Of a stretch of 64,000 bases of DNA, positions 26,791 to 36,087 are shown in pieces. Every line of letters begins with the position of its first letter. Positions within the stretch are counted from its first letter, which is position 1. The stretch is taken from assembly GCA_036011305.1 (NCBI GenBank), contig DASCNA010000026.1:1-64000 (forward strand), given 5' to 3'. The notes beneath the pieces are model-generated. The model had not been told where the DNA came from, did not search any database, and was given only the letters and a program-made list of their open reading frames with translations. The DNA is from DASCNA01 sp036011305 (GTDB lineage: Bacteria; Verrucomicrobiota; Lentisphaeria; Victivallales; GWF2-38-69). A program made the position numbers and the translations under genes.

Positions 26791-29700
26791 TTAATTTTCC
26801 GAAACATATCCTAATATAGCAGATAAAAATTTTTCTGCTTTATTTTTTGAAATATTTTTCCTTTTTGCATAGTCTACAACCTGGCTTTCCCCTACTTTTC
26901 CAACAGAGAAATATTTAGCTTCAGGGTGAGCAAAGTAAAGACCACAAACTGAAGCAGCAGGTGACATCATATAACTCTCAGTAAGTTTCACCCCAATATT
27001 TTTTTCTGCTTCAAGCATTTCAAAAAGAGTAAGTTTTTCAGAGTGATCAGGAGAGGCAGGATATCCGATAGCAGGCCTTATTCCTTCACAAACTTCATGT
27101 AATTTTTTATCTGTCTGCCAATAATCTTTCATGACTATTTCATTTAAATGTTCTGAAAATGCTTCAGCCAAACGATCTGCCAGAGCCTTTGTCATAATAG
27201 CTTTATAGTCATCATGATCGCTGTTAAATTTATCTACAAGGGCATCAACTCCAATGCCTGCAGTAGCAACAAACATACCAATAAAATCTATATGCTCTGA
27301 TTTTTCTGGAGCTATAAAATCTGATAATGATTTACTTTTAGCTTTAATATTCGGAAGGATTTGCTGCCTTAAGTTGAACATTTTCGAAACAGTTTTGTTC
27401 CTGTTTTTATCTGAATATATAATAATATCGTCACCGTTAGAATTGGCTGGAAATATTCCAAAAACTGCATTTGCCTTTAAGAGACTGTTTTTTATAATAT
27501 ATTCCAACAGATTATTTGCATCATTATATAATTTAGTAGCTTCTTCTCCTTTTTCTGAATCATTCAAAATATCAGGATATTTACCTTTCAATTCCCAAGC
27601 ATTAAAAAAATATGTCCAATCAATATATTTAACTAATTTTTCAAGAGGATAATTCTCTAATACTTTAACTCCAAGAAAATTCGATTTTACTATAGGTTCT
27701 TTTTCCCAGTCAATACTGTATTTTTTCTCTCTAGCAATATTAATACTCGTAATTTCACGACTAGATGAAACCTTATTATAGCTTTCTGCTATTTTTTTAT
27801 ACCCTTTAAATACGCTTTCTGCATAATTTTTTGAATCATTTCCCATAAGAGAATTAGCTACACTTACAGAAACAGAAGCATCTTTTACATGTACAATTGG
27901 CCCTGAATAAGCGGGAAGCATTTTAACAGCGGTGTGGATTGATGAAGTTGTAGCTCCTCCGATAAGAAGAGGGATTTTAAGACCGGCTTTTTCCATTTCT
28001 CCTGCAACATTTATCATCTCATCCAATGAAGGAGTAATTAAACCGCTTAAGCCAATAATGTCAGCTTCCTCCTTAGCAGCAATAGAGAGAATTTCAGAAC
28101 ATGGGACCATTACTCCAAGATCAATAACTTCAAAATTATTACACCTCAAGACAACATTCACAATATTTTTCCCTATGTCATGCACATCACCTTTGACAGT
28201 AGCCATGACAATTTTTCCAACATGTTTTTGCATAATGCCCTGTGAACTGTTTTCAGCCTCTATGAAAGGTGTTAAATAACTTACCGATTTTTTCATTACC
28301 CTGGCACTTTTTATTACCTGAGGCAGAAACATTTTTCCTGCTCCAAACAGTTCGCCTACGGCATTCATGCCGCACATCAAAGGTCCTTCAATAACCTCTA
28401 TTGATCTGTCAAAATATTTTCTTGCTTCTTCAACATCTTTCTCAATATAATCAGTAATTCCTTTTATAATTGAATGTACTATACGTTCTTCTACAGGGTT
28501 AGATCTCCATGAATCATCTGTTTTACCTGATGCAGAGCTGGATTTTATTGTTATAGCTATGTCAAGGAGTTTTTCTGTTGCATCATCTGAGCGATTTAAT
28601 ACTACGTCTTCAGCTAATTTTAGAATATTTTTTGGAATTTCTTCATATATGACTAGCTGTCCTGAATTAACAATTCCCATATCCATCCCAGCTTTTACAG
28701 CATGATATAAAAATACTGAATGCAAAATTTCTCTTACTGTATTATTCCCTCTAAAAGAGAAAGATAAATTACTTACCCCACCGCTTACTAGGCAATTAGG
28801 ACAGACTTTTTTTAAAGTTTCAGCTGCGTTAATAAAATCAAGTGCATAATTATTATGTTCTTCTATTCCTGTTGCAATTGCCAGAATTGCCGGATCGAAA
28901 ATAATATCTTGAGGATTATATTCAACCTTATCTACCAAAATATTATAGGCTCTTTTGCAAATATGAACTTTCTTTTGAAATGTATCAGCCTGACCATTTT
29001 CATCAAAAGCCATAATGACGACAGCAGCACCATATTTTTTAGCCAGTTCAGCATGATGTATAAATTCTTCCTCACCTTCTTTCAGGCTGATCGAATTTAT
29101 TATGCATTTGCCCTGAAGGCATTTAAGGCCAGACTCAATTACTTCCCATTTTGATGAGTCAATCATTACAGGAACTCTACATATCTCAGGTTCAGATGCA
29201 ACAAGGTTTAAAAAAGTCTTCATCTCCTCTACTGCATCGAGCATTCCGTCATCCATGTTAACATCAATAACTTGTGCACCATTTTCAATCTGCTGTCTGG
29301 CTATGGACAGTGCTTCTTCATAATTATTTTCCCTTATTAGCCTGGCAAACTTTCTAGATCCTGAAACATTTGTTCTTTCTCCAATATTCACAAATATACT
29401 GTCAGGTCTAATTTCAAATGGTTCTAGTCCGCTTAAATAGCAATAAGGTTTTCCTTCATTTTTTTTTCTTGGCTTATATCCTGACACTGCCTGTGCGATT
29501 GCTTTTATATGATCAGGGGTTGTACCGCAGCAGCCTCCAATAATATTAACCAGGGCGTCTTTTGCAAAACTTTCAATTATCTTGCCCATTATTTCAGGTG
29601 TTTGATCATAATTTCCAAATTCATTCGGTAAACCTGCATTTGGATGGCAGTTTACGTAGGATGTTGCCAGTTTTGACAGTGATTTCAAATGAGGATACAT

Positions 29701-30465
29701 CTGCTCAGGTCCTAATGAACAATTAAGTCCACAGCTTAAAATCGTAGCATGGGAAACGGAGATCCAAAATGCTTCAATTGTCTGTCCTGAAAGATTTCTG
29801 CCGCTTGCATCTACTATAGTAGCAGAAATCATTATTGGAATCTCAACATCCATCTCCTTAAAACATTCTAATATAGCAAAAATAGCAGCTTTACAGTTTA
29901 AAGTATCAAAAACTGTTTCGATCAATAGAATATCAACGTTTCCGTCAATTAAGGCTTTAGTAGTTTCTTTGTATGTTGTAACAAAATCATCAAAATAAGC
30001 CTCTCTATATCCAGGGTTATTTACATCCGGAGAAATTGATGCAGTTTTACTGGTAGGTCCTAATACTCCTGCAACAAATCTTGGTTTATCAGGAGTTTTT
30101 TGGGTCATTTTATCAGCAGTTTTTCTTGCAATACATGCCCCAGCATAAGTGATTTCATAAACTTTACTTTCCAAACCGTAGTCAGCCATAGACATAGAGC
30201 TGCAGTTAAAAGTGTTTGTTTCAATAATATCGGCTCCTGCGTTCATATATTCAGTGTGAATTTCACTGATAATTTCAGGTTTAGTAATTGATAAGAGATC
30301 ATTGTTACCCTTTAAATCAATTGTACTGTTTTTGAACTGCTCTCCTCTAAAATCAGCTTCTTCCAGTTCATATCCCTGAATCATAGTTCCCATAGCACCG
30401 TCAAGGATTAAAATTCTATCTTTTAACGCACTTTCTAAAATGTTTTTGTGTTTTGAAGTTTTCAT
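26791..30465 (-). CDS. metH: cobalamin-dependent methionine synthase
   Basis: A full-length 1224-residue MetH that remethylates homocysteine from methyl-tetrahydrofolate. The homocysteine domain has zinc ligands C249, C312 and C313. The folate domain begins near residue 350 (FVNIGERTNVSGSRKF). The cobalamin domain has DVHDIGKNIV with His762 as cobalt ligand. The C-terminal reactivation domain (about 900-1224) includes EGIRPAIGYPASPDHSEK for SAM binding. No cobalamin or SAM riboswitch was seen in the 255-bp upstream gap. The start has no clear ribosome site. Confidence 0.97.
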   Translation of the reverse strand: MKTSKHKNILESALKDRILILDGAMGTMIQGYELEEADFRGEQFKNSTIDLKGNNDLLSITKPEIISEIHTEYMNAGADIIETNTFNCSSMSMADYGLESKVYEITYAGACIARKTADKMTQKTPDKPRFVAGVLGPTSKTASISPDVNNPGYREAYFDDFVTTYKETTKALIDGNVDILLIETVFDTLNCKAAIFAILECFKEMDVEIPIMISATIVDASGRNLSGQTIEAFWISVSHATILSCGLNCSLGPEQMYPHLKSLSKLATSYVNCHPNAGLPNEFGNYDQTPEIMGKIIESFAKDALVNIIGGCCGTTPDHIKAIAQAVSGYKPRKKNEGKPYCYLSGLEPFEIRPDSIFVNIGERTNVSGSRKFARLIRENNYEEALSIARQQIENGAQVIDVNMDDGMLDAVEEMKTFLNLVASEPEICRVPVMIDSSKWEVIESGLKCLQGKCIINSISLKEGEEEFIHHAELAKKYGAAVVIMAFDENGQADTFQKKVHICKRAYNILVDKVEYNPQDIIFDPAILAIATGIEEHNNYALDFINAAETLKKVCPNCLVSGGVSNLSFSFRGNNTVREILHSVFLYHAVKAGMDMGIVNSGQLVIYEEIPKNILKLAEDVVLNRSDDATEKLLDIAITIKSSSASGKTDDSWRSNPVEERIVHSIIKGITDYIEKDVEEARKYFDRSIEVIEGPLMCGMNAVGELFGAGKMFLPQVIKSARVMKKSVSYLTPFIEAENSSQGIMQKHVGKIVMATVKGDVHDIGKNIVNVVLRCNNFEVIDLGVMVPCSEILSIAAKEEADIIGLSGLITPSLDEMINVAGEMEKAGLKIPLLIGGATTSSIHTAVKMLPAYSGPIVHVKDASVSVSVANSLMGNDSKNYAESVFKGYKKIAESYNKVSSSREITSINIAREKKYSIDWEKEPIVKSNFLGVKVLENYPLEKLVKYIDWTYFFNAWELKGKYPDILNDSEKGEEATKLYNDANNLLEYIIKNSLLKANAVFGIFPANSNGDDIIIYSDKNRNKTVSKMFNLRQQILPNIKAKSKSLSDFIAPEKSEHIDFIGMFVATAGIGVDALVDKFNSDHDDYKAIMTKALADRLAEAFSEHLNEIVMKDYWQTDKKLHEVCEGIRPAIGYPASPDHSEKLTLFEMLEAEKNIGVKLTESYMMSPAASVCGLYFAHPEAKYFSVGKVGESQVVDYAKRKNISKNKAEKFLSAILGYVSEN

Positions 30466-30720
30466 AAAATAAAATTAATATCGTAGTTATTTATATAAGT
30501 TCATATTTCATATGTGCTTAAATCTACATTAACAGATTATCAAATACAAGAATGTGCAGATATTATAATTTAGCTGAGTCTAAATATAAAATTCATTGTA
30601 ATATCTTTATGATTAGGAAACATATATAACAGCGAAAACCTTGAATAAGGATATGTATTTATATATAATTTAAAATAATCATTCAACTATAATTCAACAT
30701 ATATCATAACAAAATACTAT

Positions 30721-31845
30721 ATGAGATATAGATTCATAATACTTGCTGTTAAGATATTATTTTTATTCAATATCTCCTTGAATCTTTCTGCAGAGGTTAC
30801 AGGGGAAGGTTTTTCAAAGGTACCGTTAAGGGGGAATAGTTTAGATATACATTTTACCAATCTAACAAATGCAACAGTAAAGGTTGAACCGTTCTATTAT
30901 GACAACAGTAAAAAAGTTCCTGATGTTGGTGTCAGGAATCTGCTCTTTATTCCTAATTCCGGTAAAGGGATTTATAAGAAGAATAATATGCCTATTGCAT
31001 TTGAACTTGATTCAGCAAAAATCTACAGCGCTAATAAAAAATATAGGCTTGCGGCCAAAAAATTTATTCAGGGAATTTTAGTTTATAATAATACATTATC
31101 ATATAGAACAAAACTAAAGAATTACAGTTATAATAATTTTTCCCATTTTGCAACCTACAGCTCTTTTATGTGGTCTAACGGTGTTGAAACTAACGATAAA
31201 GGCTTATATGCATTCAGCAATGCTATGAGTGAAATTGATAATTTAAAGTATAAATTTGATATAACTTTGGCAGACAAAAGGCATTTGACTTTTGATTTGG
31301 TTTTTTCAACACAAAGCCATCTGGATACGACAACAACATCTACAGCTTATTCACCATACAGATTGAAGCTATTGAATATTGCCGATGCTTTTGATCAGGT
31401 TGCGGCTTTAACAGATTTAGCTGGTGGAATACTTGCCATCCCATTAAATCCAGGCGGAGGAGCGCTTCAGGTTGTTTCAGGTTCAGCATGGGAAGTTCAG
31501 GCCCTTTTTCAAACAGCAGCAGATAATTATGTTTCATACAAAACTTCACAGTCAGATGTAGGCTATTCGTGGCTCTCTTCACCATTTGATATACTGGTAT
31601 ATCCAAAAAATTATTATTTAAGAAGTAAAAATAACACTATCTTGGCAATTCCCGAATTTAATGAACAAAAAGGTAATATACTCTGTTTTTTAGGAAACAA
31701 TTCTAGACCTGAAACCATTATTATACAGTTTAGATCTTCTTCAAAAGGAGATCTTTATATAAATATAATTTCTGGAACAGTTCTTAGGACAAACTCAATT
31801 GAGGCCCTTGAAAAGACAAAAGAATTTCAAAAAATTACCGGATAA
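30721..31845 (+). CDS. predicted secreted protein, unknown
   Basis: A 374-residue protein with a probable signal peptide (hydrophobic 5-22, ending LNLSAEV). The mature part is Asn/Ser/Tyr-rich and beta-like, with a Gly-rich hydrophobic patch (LAGGILAIPLNPGGGALQVV) near residues 235-255 that could insert in a membrane. No family was recognised. A second secreted protein gene starts 5 nt later, so the two form an operon and probably act together. Confidence 0.65.
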   Translation: MRYRFIILAVKILFLFNISLNLSAEVTGEGFSKVPLRGNSLDIHFTNLTNATVKVEPFYYDNSKKVPDVGVRNLLFIPNSGKGIYKKNNMPIAFELDSAKIYSANKKYRLAAKKFIQGILVYNNTLSYRTKLKNYSYNNFSHFATYSSFMWSNGVETNDKGLYAFSNAMSEIDNLKYKFDITLADKRHLTFDLVFSTQSHLDTTTTSTAYSPYRLKLLNIADAFDQVAALTDLAGGILAIPLNPGGGALQVVSGSAWEVQALFQTAADNYVSYKTSQSDVGYSWLSSPFDILVYPKNYYLRSKNNTILAIPEFNEQKGNILCFLGNNSRPETIIIQFRSSSKGDLYINIISGTVLRTNSIEALEKTKEFQKITG

Positions 31846-31850
31846 AACTG

Positions 31851-33425
31851 ATGATGAAATTTACTGTAAACAAAAATTTGATATTCACGACAGTTTTAAT
31901 ACTGATATTTTTTACTTACGCAAAAATATTTGCGGATAAATTAAATATAGTTATTAATAATCAAAGTTCAAAAAGCATTAAAGTGACACATGCAGATTCA
32001 AACTATCAAAAAAAAATTAAACCTTTGTCAATCGAAACCAATAATAAAGCAGAAATCAAGATAGATTTTTCAGATAATTTTATTTTAAGCCTAAATATTT
32101 TTGATGAAAATAATATTTATATAACCAATATTCAGATCGTTAATAACCATAAATACAATAATAGTTATAAAAATATTGTGCCAGGAAATGGTCCTCTTAC
32201 TACTTTTGCCTGTTCATGGAACAATAGCAACAGAGTCATAATAAGTAATATTGAAGGATTTAAAAACTTTACATGGCTAACATATTCTACACACTATAGA
32301 GGCTCTGTTAACATTAAGATAATTGACCCCCCGTTAACTAAAACAAGTTCAATAGAAGACTGTCCTGCAAAATTTACGCTCTTTGCTACACAGAAAAACA
32401 ATGAATTAAAAAGTATCAAATTAAATACACTGTACCACACAGATGATAAATTGGATAAACAGCTTGCAGATTTAAGCAACTGGAAAGTAAAATTAAAGCA
32501 AATACTGCTTCCTGTAGTTTATAAAAGTGATAGTACACAATCCAGATGGGTTGATTTAATTATCCATAATTATTCTATGCATACCTATCTTCTTTATGGA
32601 TTAATTTCAAAGCCTGAGAATGACCATATAAGCTACTCCTATAAACAGCCTTATAACAATAATAATATTGTTTTTTATCCTCCTTTGGCTCAGCTGAGAG
32701 GACCTGGATTTAAATTCTCTGTAAAAAAAGAAAAAGATAAAACATTCACATTTATTCCCGATGGCAACATTCCTGAAAGCAAAAGAGATAAATATTACCT
32801 AATTATTGGCAGACGTACCAACTTGTCAGGTGATGTCCTGGAATATATACCGATAGAAGTTAAAACAGGAATAGAAATGGGGTCATCTATGGATTCAGGT
32901 GTTAATATTAATGCCTATAAGAACTTTGCATATCAGGTAAATTTTTATCCTGTAAATGTAAGTTTTTATTTAAAATTGGCTGAGAGTAATGACATCATAA
33001 ATTTAATTAGAATCCCTTTAGATAAAAATGGAGAGAGAGCATTTTCTATTTCACCCATGAAAGATATTCAGATCAAACTAATTTCCCAGTCATCAAATTT
33101 AGAAGAATCACTCTGTAATAAAAATGGAATAAGGTATGAAATTTCAGGTAAATCTTCTATCACTGGTAAAGATTATAGATATAGATTAATTTTAATTGCT
33201 CCTGGATTTCTTGTAGGGAACACTCCTGGACTTTACTCTCCAACTTCTTCAATAGCAGCCGATTATAAAATAGGCAATTTTCTAAGATATCCCATGCATC
33301 TGTATGTAATTCCTATTAACAAAAAAGGTTATGAGACTGAAATAACCAGTTTGAATAGTCAATCTTGCCTTCCTGAAAACCTGCATGGAAGTATAGACTA
33401 CTTTATCTCAGATAAGTTGAAATAG
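31851..33425 (+). CDS. predicted secreted protein, unknown, partner of upstream gene
   Basis: A 524-residue protein with a probable signal peptide (LIFTTVLILIFFTYAKIFA). The mature part opens with a short beta segment (LNIVINNQSSKSIKV) resembling an immunoglobulin-like strand pattern. The rest is Asn/Lys/Ile-rich without motifs I know. Both it and the preceding gene have segments about residual charge-poor beta structure and aromatic residues, but no convincing homology between them was seen. Two ATGs in tandem (31851, 31854) leave the exact start open. It ends 32 nt before a terminator. Confidence 0.65.
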   Translation: MMKFTVNKNLIFTTVLILIFFTYAKIFADKLNIVINNQSSKSIKVTHADSNYQKKIKPLSIETNNKAEIKIDFSDNFILSLNIFDENNIYITNIQIVNNHKYNNSYKNIVPGNGPLTTFACSWNNSNRVIISNIEGFKNFTWLTYSTHYRGSVNIKIIDPPLTKTSSIEDCPAKFTLFATQKNNELKSIKLNTLYHTDDKLDKQLADLSNWKVKLKQILLPVVYKSDSTQSRWVDLIIHNYSMHTYLLYGLISKPENDHISYSYKQPYNNNNIVFYPPLAQLRGPGFKFSVKKEKDKTFTFIPDGNIPESKRDKYYLIIGRRTNLSGDVLEYIPIEVKTGIEMGSSMDSGVNINAYKNFAYQVNFYPVNVSFYLKLAESNDIINLIRIPLDKNGERAFSISPMKDIQIKLISQSSNLEESLCNKNGIRYEISGKSSITGKDYRYRLILIAPGFLVGNTPGLYSPTSSIAADYKIGNFLRYPMHLYVIPINKKGYETEITSLNSQSCLPENLHGSIDYFISDKLK

Positions 33426-33456
33426 GGTACTGAATACAATTTATTTACTATCTGAA

Positions 33457-33488
33457 AGACACTATTCTGAAGTGTCTCTTTTTTTTTG
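33457..33488 (+). terminator. rho-independent terminator of the secreted-protein pair
   Basis: AGACACT (33457-33463) pairs with AGTGTCT (33471-33477) over a 7-base loop and is followed by C and ten T. Confidence 0.85.
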
Positions 33489-33655
33489 CTGATATTTAGG
33501 GTTAAAAATTGCAAATATAGCTCGTTAATTAAAGTCAAAATTTCCTATAATAAAATTCTACTCTCGTTAATTGAAAATATACACTTTTAGAGATACTTTA
33601 ATTCTACTTTATTATTAATAATTCATTAATGGATATCCAATTAAGGAGATAATAT

Positions 33656-34228
33656 ATGAACAATGCCTCGGATCTTAGGAAAGGGCTTAAGCTGGAAATA
33701 GATGGAGACCCTTGGATAATAACAGAATTTGATTTCTGTAAACCAGGTAAAGGTCAGGCACTTTACCGCTGTAAGTTGAAAAATATGCTTACAGGTACGA
33801 CTATGGATAAAACATACCGGTCATCCGATAAAGGTATAGCAAAAGCCAATCTTGAAGAAAGAGATATGTATTTTTCTTATATTGAAGGAGATTTCTATGT
33901 TTTTAGCGATGCTGAAACTTACGATGAATTCAGAGTGAGCAAAGAACATCTTGGAGACCAAATATATTTTTTAGTAGAAGATGCTCTGTGTAAAATACTT
34001 TTATTCAAAGGAAGAGCTGTTGAAATAACACTTCCTGTATTTATCGAAAAAGAAATTATAGATACAGAACCAGGGGCAAGAGGGGATACTGCTACAAATG
34101 TAACCAAACCGGCAACAATTGATAACGGATATGAAATTGCAGTACCTATTTTTATCAATCAGGGTGATGTTGTAAAAATAGATACTCGTACCGGTGAATA
34201 TGTTGAAAGAATCAAAAAAGCCAAATGA
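33656..34228 (+). CDS. efp: elongation factor P
   Basis: A 190-residue translation factor that relieves stalling at consecutive prolines. Three beta domains are expected and present in order. The tip loop KPGKGQA in domain I carries Lys32 as the site of lysyl modification. AAGGAGA at about 7 nt upstream fixes the start. The modifying enzyme epmA follows and overlaps it by 29 nt, matching the lysine tip and supporting the beta-lysylation route. Confidence 0.96.
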   Translation: MNNASDLRKGLKLEIDGDPWIITEFDFCKPGKGQALYRCKLKNMLTGTTMDKTYRSSDKGIAKANLEERDMYFSYIEGDFYVFSDAETYDEFRVSKEHLGDQIYFLVEDALCKILLFKGRAVEITLPVFIEKEIIDTEPGARGDTATNVTKPATIDNGYEIAVPIFINQGDVVKIDTRTGEYVERIKKAK

Positions 34229-35147
34229 TCTTTTAAGGCTGGAAAAACAACTTCCAGCCATAAAACTCAGAGCAAAAATTATTAACCAGATAAGACTGTT
34301 TTTTATCAGGAATAACTATATGGAAGTAGAAACTCCTATAGTTCTAAATTCTCCTGCACCTGAAGATTTTATAAATGCTCCTCCTGCTGCTGATCTATTT
34401 TTAAGAACCTCTCCTGAACTTCACATGAAACGCATGGTTGCAGCAGGTTATAATAAAATTTTTCAGGTAGGAAAATGTTTTAGAGAAGGCGAAGTGGGTA
34501 AATTTCATAATATTGAATTTACAATGCTTGAATGGTATCAAACCAATGGTAATTACAAGGACATACTGACTTTTTTAGAAGCAATGTTGAAAGAAATTGT
34601 GTATGAAATTTTTGGAAGTTATAGGATAAAATATAACAAAATAAGCATCGATTTTTCAAAACCATGGGAAATTATATCTGTTAATGATGCATTTATAAAA
34701 TTTACCGGGAAAAGTCCTGAATGTGCCATAAGAGAAAACTTATTTGAAATATTACTTACAGAAAAAATTGAACCAAACTTACCTAAAGACAGAGGTGTAA
34801 TATTAATTGACTATCCGGTTGAAATGGCTGCTCTTTCCAGGATTCACGATACAAATCCTGAACTTGCAGAAAGATGGGAACTTTATTTAGGTGGAATTGA
34901 AATTGCTAATGCATATTCAGAATTAACAGATTATATCGAGCAGAAAAAAAGGTTTAATAAAGCGCATAATAATAGAAAGATTCAAAATTTACCTAAATAT
35001 TCTGAGGACGACGATTTTTTTGAATCATTAAAATATGGAATGCCGGATTTTTGCGGGTGTGCGTTAGGTATTGATCGGCTAGTTATGATTCTGACAAATT
35101 GTGTGGAAATTAACAAAATCATAAGTTTTGTAGAACATAAAAGATAG
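34200..35147 (+). CDS. epmA: EF-P lysine ligase (GenX/PoxA)
   Basis: A 315-residue paralogue of the class II lysyl-tRNA synthetase catalytic core without the anticodon-binding domain, the EpmA plan. Motif 2 reads KCFREGEVGKFHNIEFTMLEWY in substance and motif 3 is GCALGIDRLVMIL. It attaches beta-lysine to EF-P Lys32. Start choice is uncertain: GTG 34194, ATG 34200 and TTG 34203 all lie inside efp, and I took the ATG. No lysine 2,3-aminomutase (epmB) is in the window. Confidence 0.92.
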   Translation: MLKESKKPNDLLRLEKQLPAIKLRAKIINQIRLFFIRNNYMEVETPIVLNSPAPEDFINAPPAADLFLRTSPELHMKRMVAAGYNKIFQVGKCFREGEVGKFHNIEFTMLEWYQTNGNYKDILTFLEAMLKEIVYEIFGSYRIKYNKISIDFSKPWEIISVNDAFIKFTGKSPECAIRENLFEILLTEKIEPNLPKDRGVILIDYPVEMAALSRIHDTNPELAERWELYLGGIEIANAYSELTDYIEQKKRFNKAHNNRKIQNLPKYSEDDDFFESLKYGMPDFCGCALGIDRLVMILTNCVEINKIISFVEHKR

Positions 35148-35158
35148 TGGTTATTATC

Positions 35159-36067
35159 ATGTTTGACTCAATTAGAGCAATGGTAAATTATGCAAAATCT
35201 GGAGGTATCCAGAAAATTGCTGTTGTTAATGCTCATGATCTCGATGTGCTGCTATCTCTTAAAAAAGCTGTACAGAATGAAATTGTTAAACCGGTTCTTA
35301 TCGGTAAAGCAGACAAAATAAGAGAACTGCTTGACAATTTTAGTTTTGAGCTTGATGCAGAGATAATTGACCGGGATACAGATGCTTCTGCTGCAGAACT
35401 TGCAGTCCAGATGGTTTCTGCAGGAAGAGCAAAAATGTTGATGAAAGGTTTAATACCGACATCTACTTTGCTGAAAGCTGTGCTGAATAAAGAATGGGGT
35501 TTAAGAAGTAACAGCATATTAAGCCATGTTTCAATATTCAATTTTAAAGGAAAAGTTGACAGAACTGTATTATTATCAGATGCAGCAATCAATATCGCAC
35601 CTGATTTAATGCAAAAAAAAGCCATCATTGAAAATGCGGTAAAAGTTGCGCATAAACTCGGAGTAGAAAAACCAAAAGTTGCTATACTTTGTGCTGTAGA
35701 AGCAGTAAATCCCAGCATGCAGGCAACAATAGATGCAGCGGTGTTATCCAAAATGAATGATCGTTCTCAAATTAAAGGCTGCGTAATTGACGGTCCGCTT
35801 GCCTTTGATAATGTTTTTTCAGTTGAAGCTGCAAAACATAAAGGTATTTCCAGCCCTGTAGCAGGATTAGCAGACATTTTGATTGTTCCTAATATTGAGG
35901 CAGGAAATGTGCTTTATAAAACATTCGGATTTTTCTCAGCCAAGTTCACTGCAGGTATTATAGCCGGAGCAAAAGCTCCGATTGTAGTCACATCCCGCTC
36001 TGACAGCTCAGATACTAAATTTAATTCTATTGTATTGGCGAGTTTAATAGCGTATTCAAATATATAG
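35159..36067 (+). CDS. ptb: phosphate butyryltransferase
   Basis: A 302-residue enzyme of the phosphate acetyl/butyryltransferase family, exchanging acyl-CoA and phosphate to give acyl-phosphate. Recognisable features are the N-terminal nucleotide-like strand order (KIAVVNAHDLDVLLSL), AKMLMKGLIPTSTLLKAVL and the C-terminal GIIAGAKAPIVVTSRSDSS. The butyryl rather than acetyl assignment comes from the adjacent butyrate kinase. Start taken at ATG 35159; a GTG at 35147 overlaps the epmA stop. No strong ribosome site precedes either. Confidence 0.9.
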   Translation: MFDSIRAMVNYAKSGGIQKIAVVNAHDLDVLLSLKKAVQNEIVKPVLIGKADKIRELLDNFSFELDAEIIDRDTDASAAELAVQMVSAGRAKMLMKGLIPTSTLLKAVLNKEWGLRSNSILSHVSIFNFKGKVDRTVLLSDAAINIAPDLMQKKAIIENAVKVAHKLGVEKPKVAILCAVEAVNPSMQATIDAAVLSKMNDRSQIKGCVIDGPLAFDNVFSVEAAKHKGISSPVAGLADILIVPNIEAGNVLYKTFGFFSAKFTAGIIAGAKAPIVVTSRSDSSDTKFNSIVLASLIAYSNI

Positions 36068-36087
36068 TTAATATAAGGAAATATATT

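Noticed and set aside
27254..27652. Plus-strand frames inside metH, and similar frames inside aspS, clpX, buk, lptA and cimA.
   Set aside because: They lie wholly within well-conserved genes, have no ribosome site or recognisable motif, and show the residue bias of antisense reading.
30466..30720. Possible cobalamin or SAM riboswitch before metH.
   Set aside because: I see no B12-box or SAM-riboswitch core on the minus strand; the region is plain AT-rich sequence.
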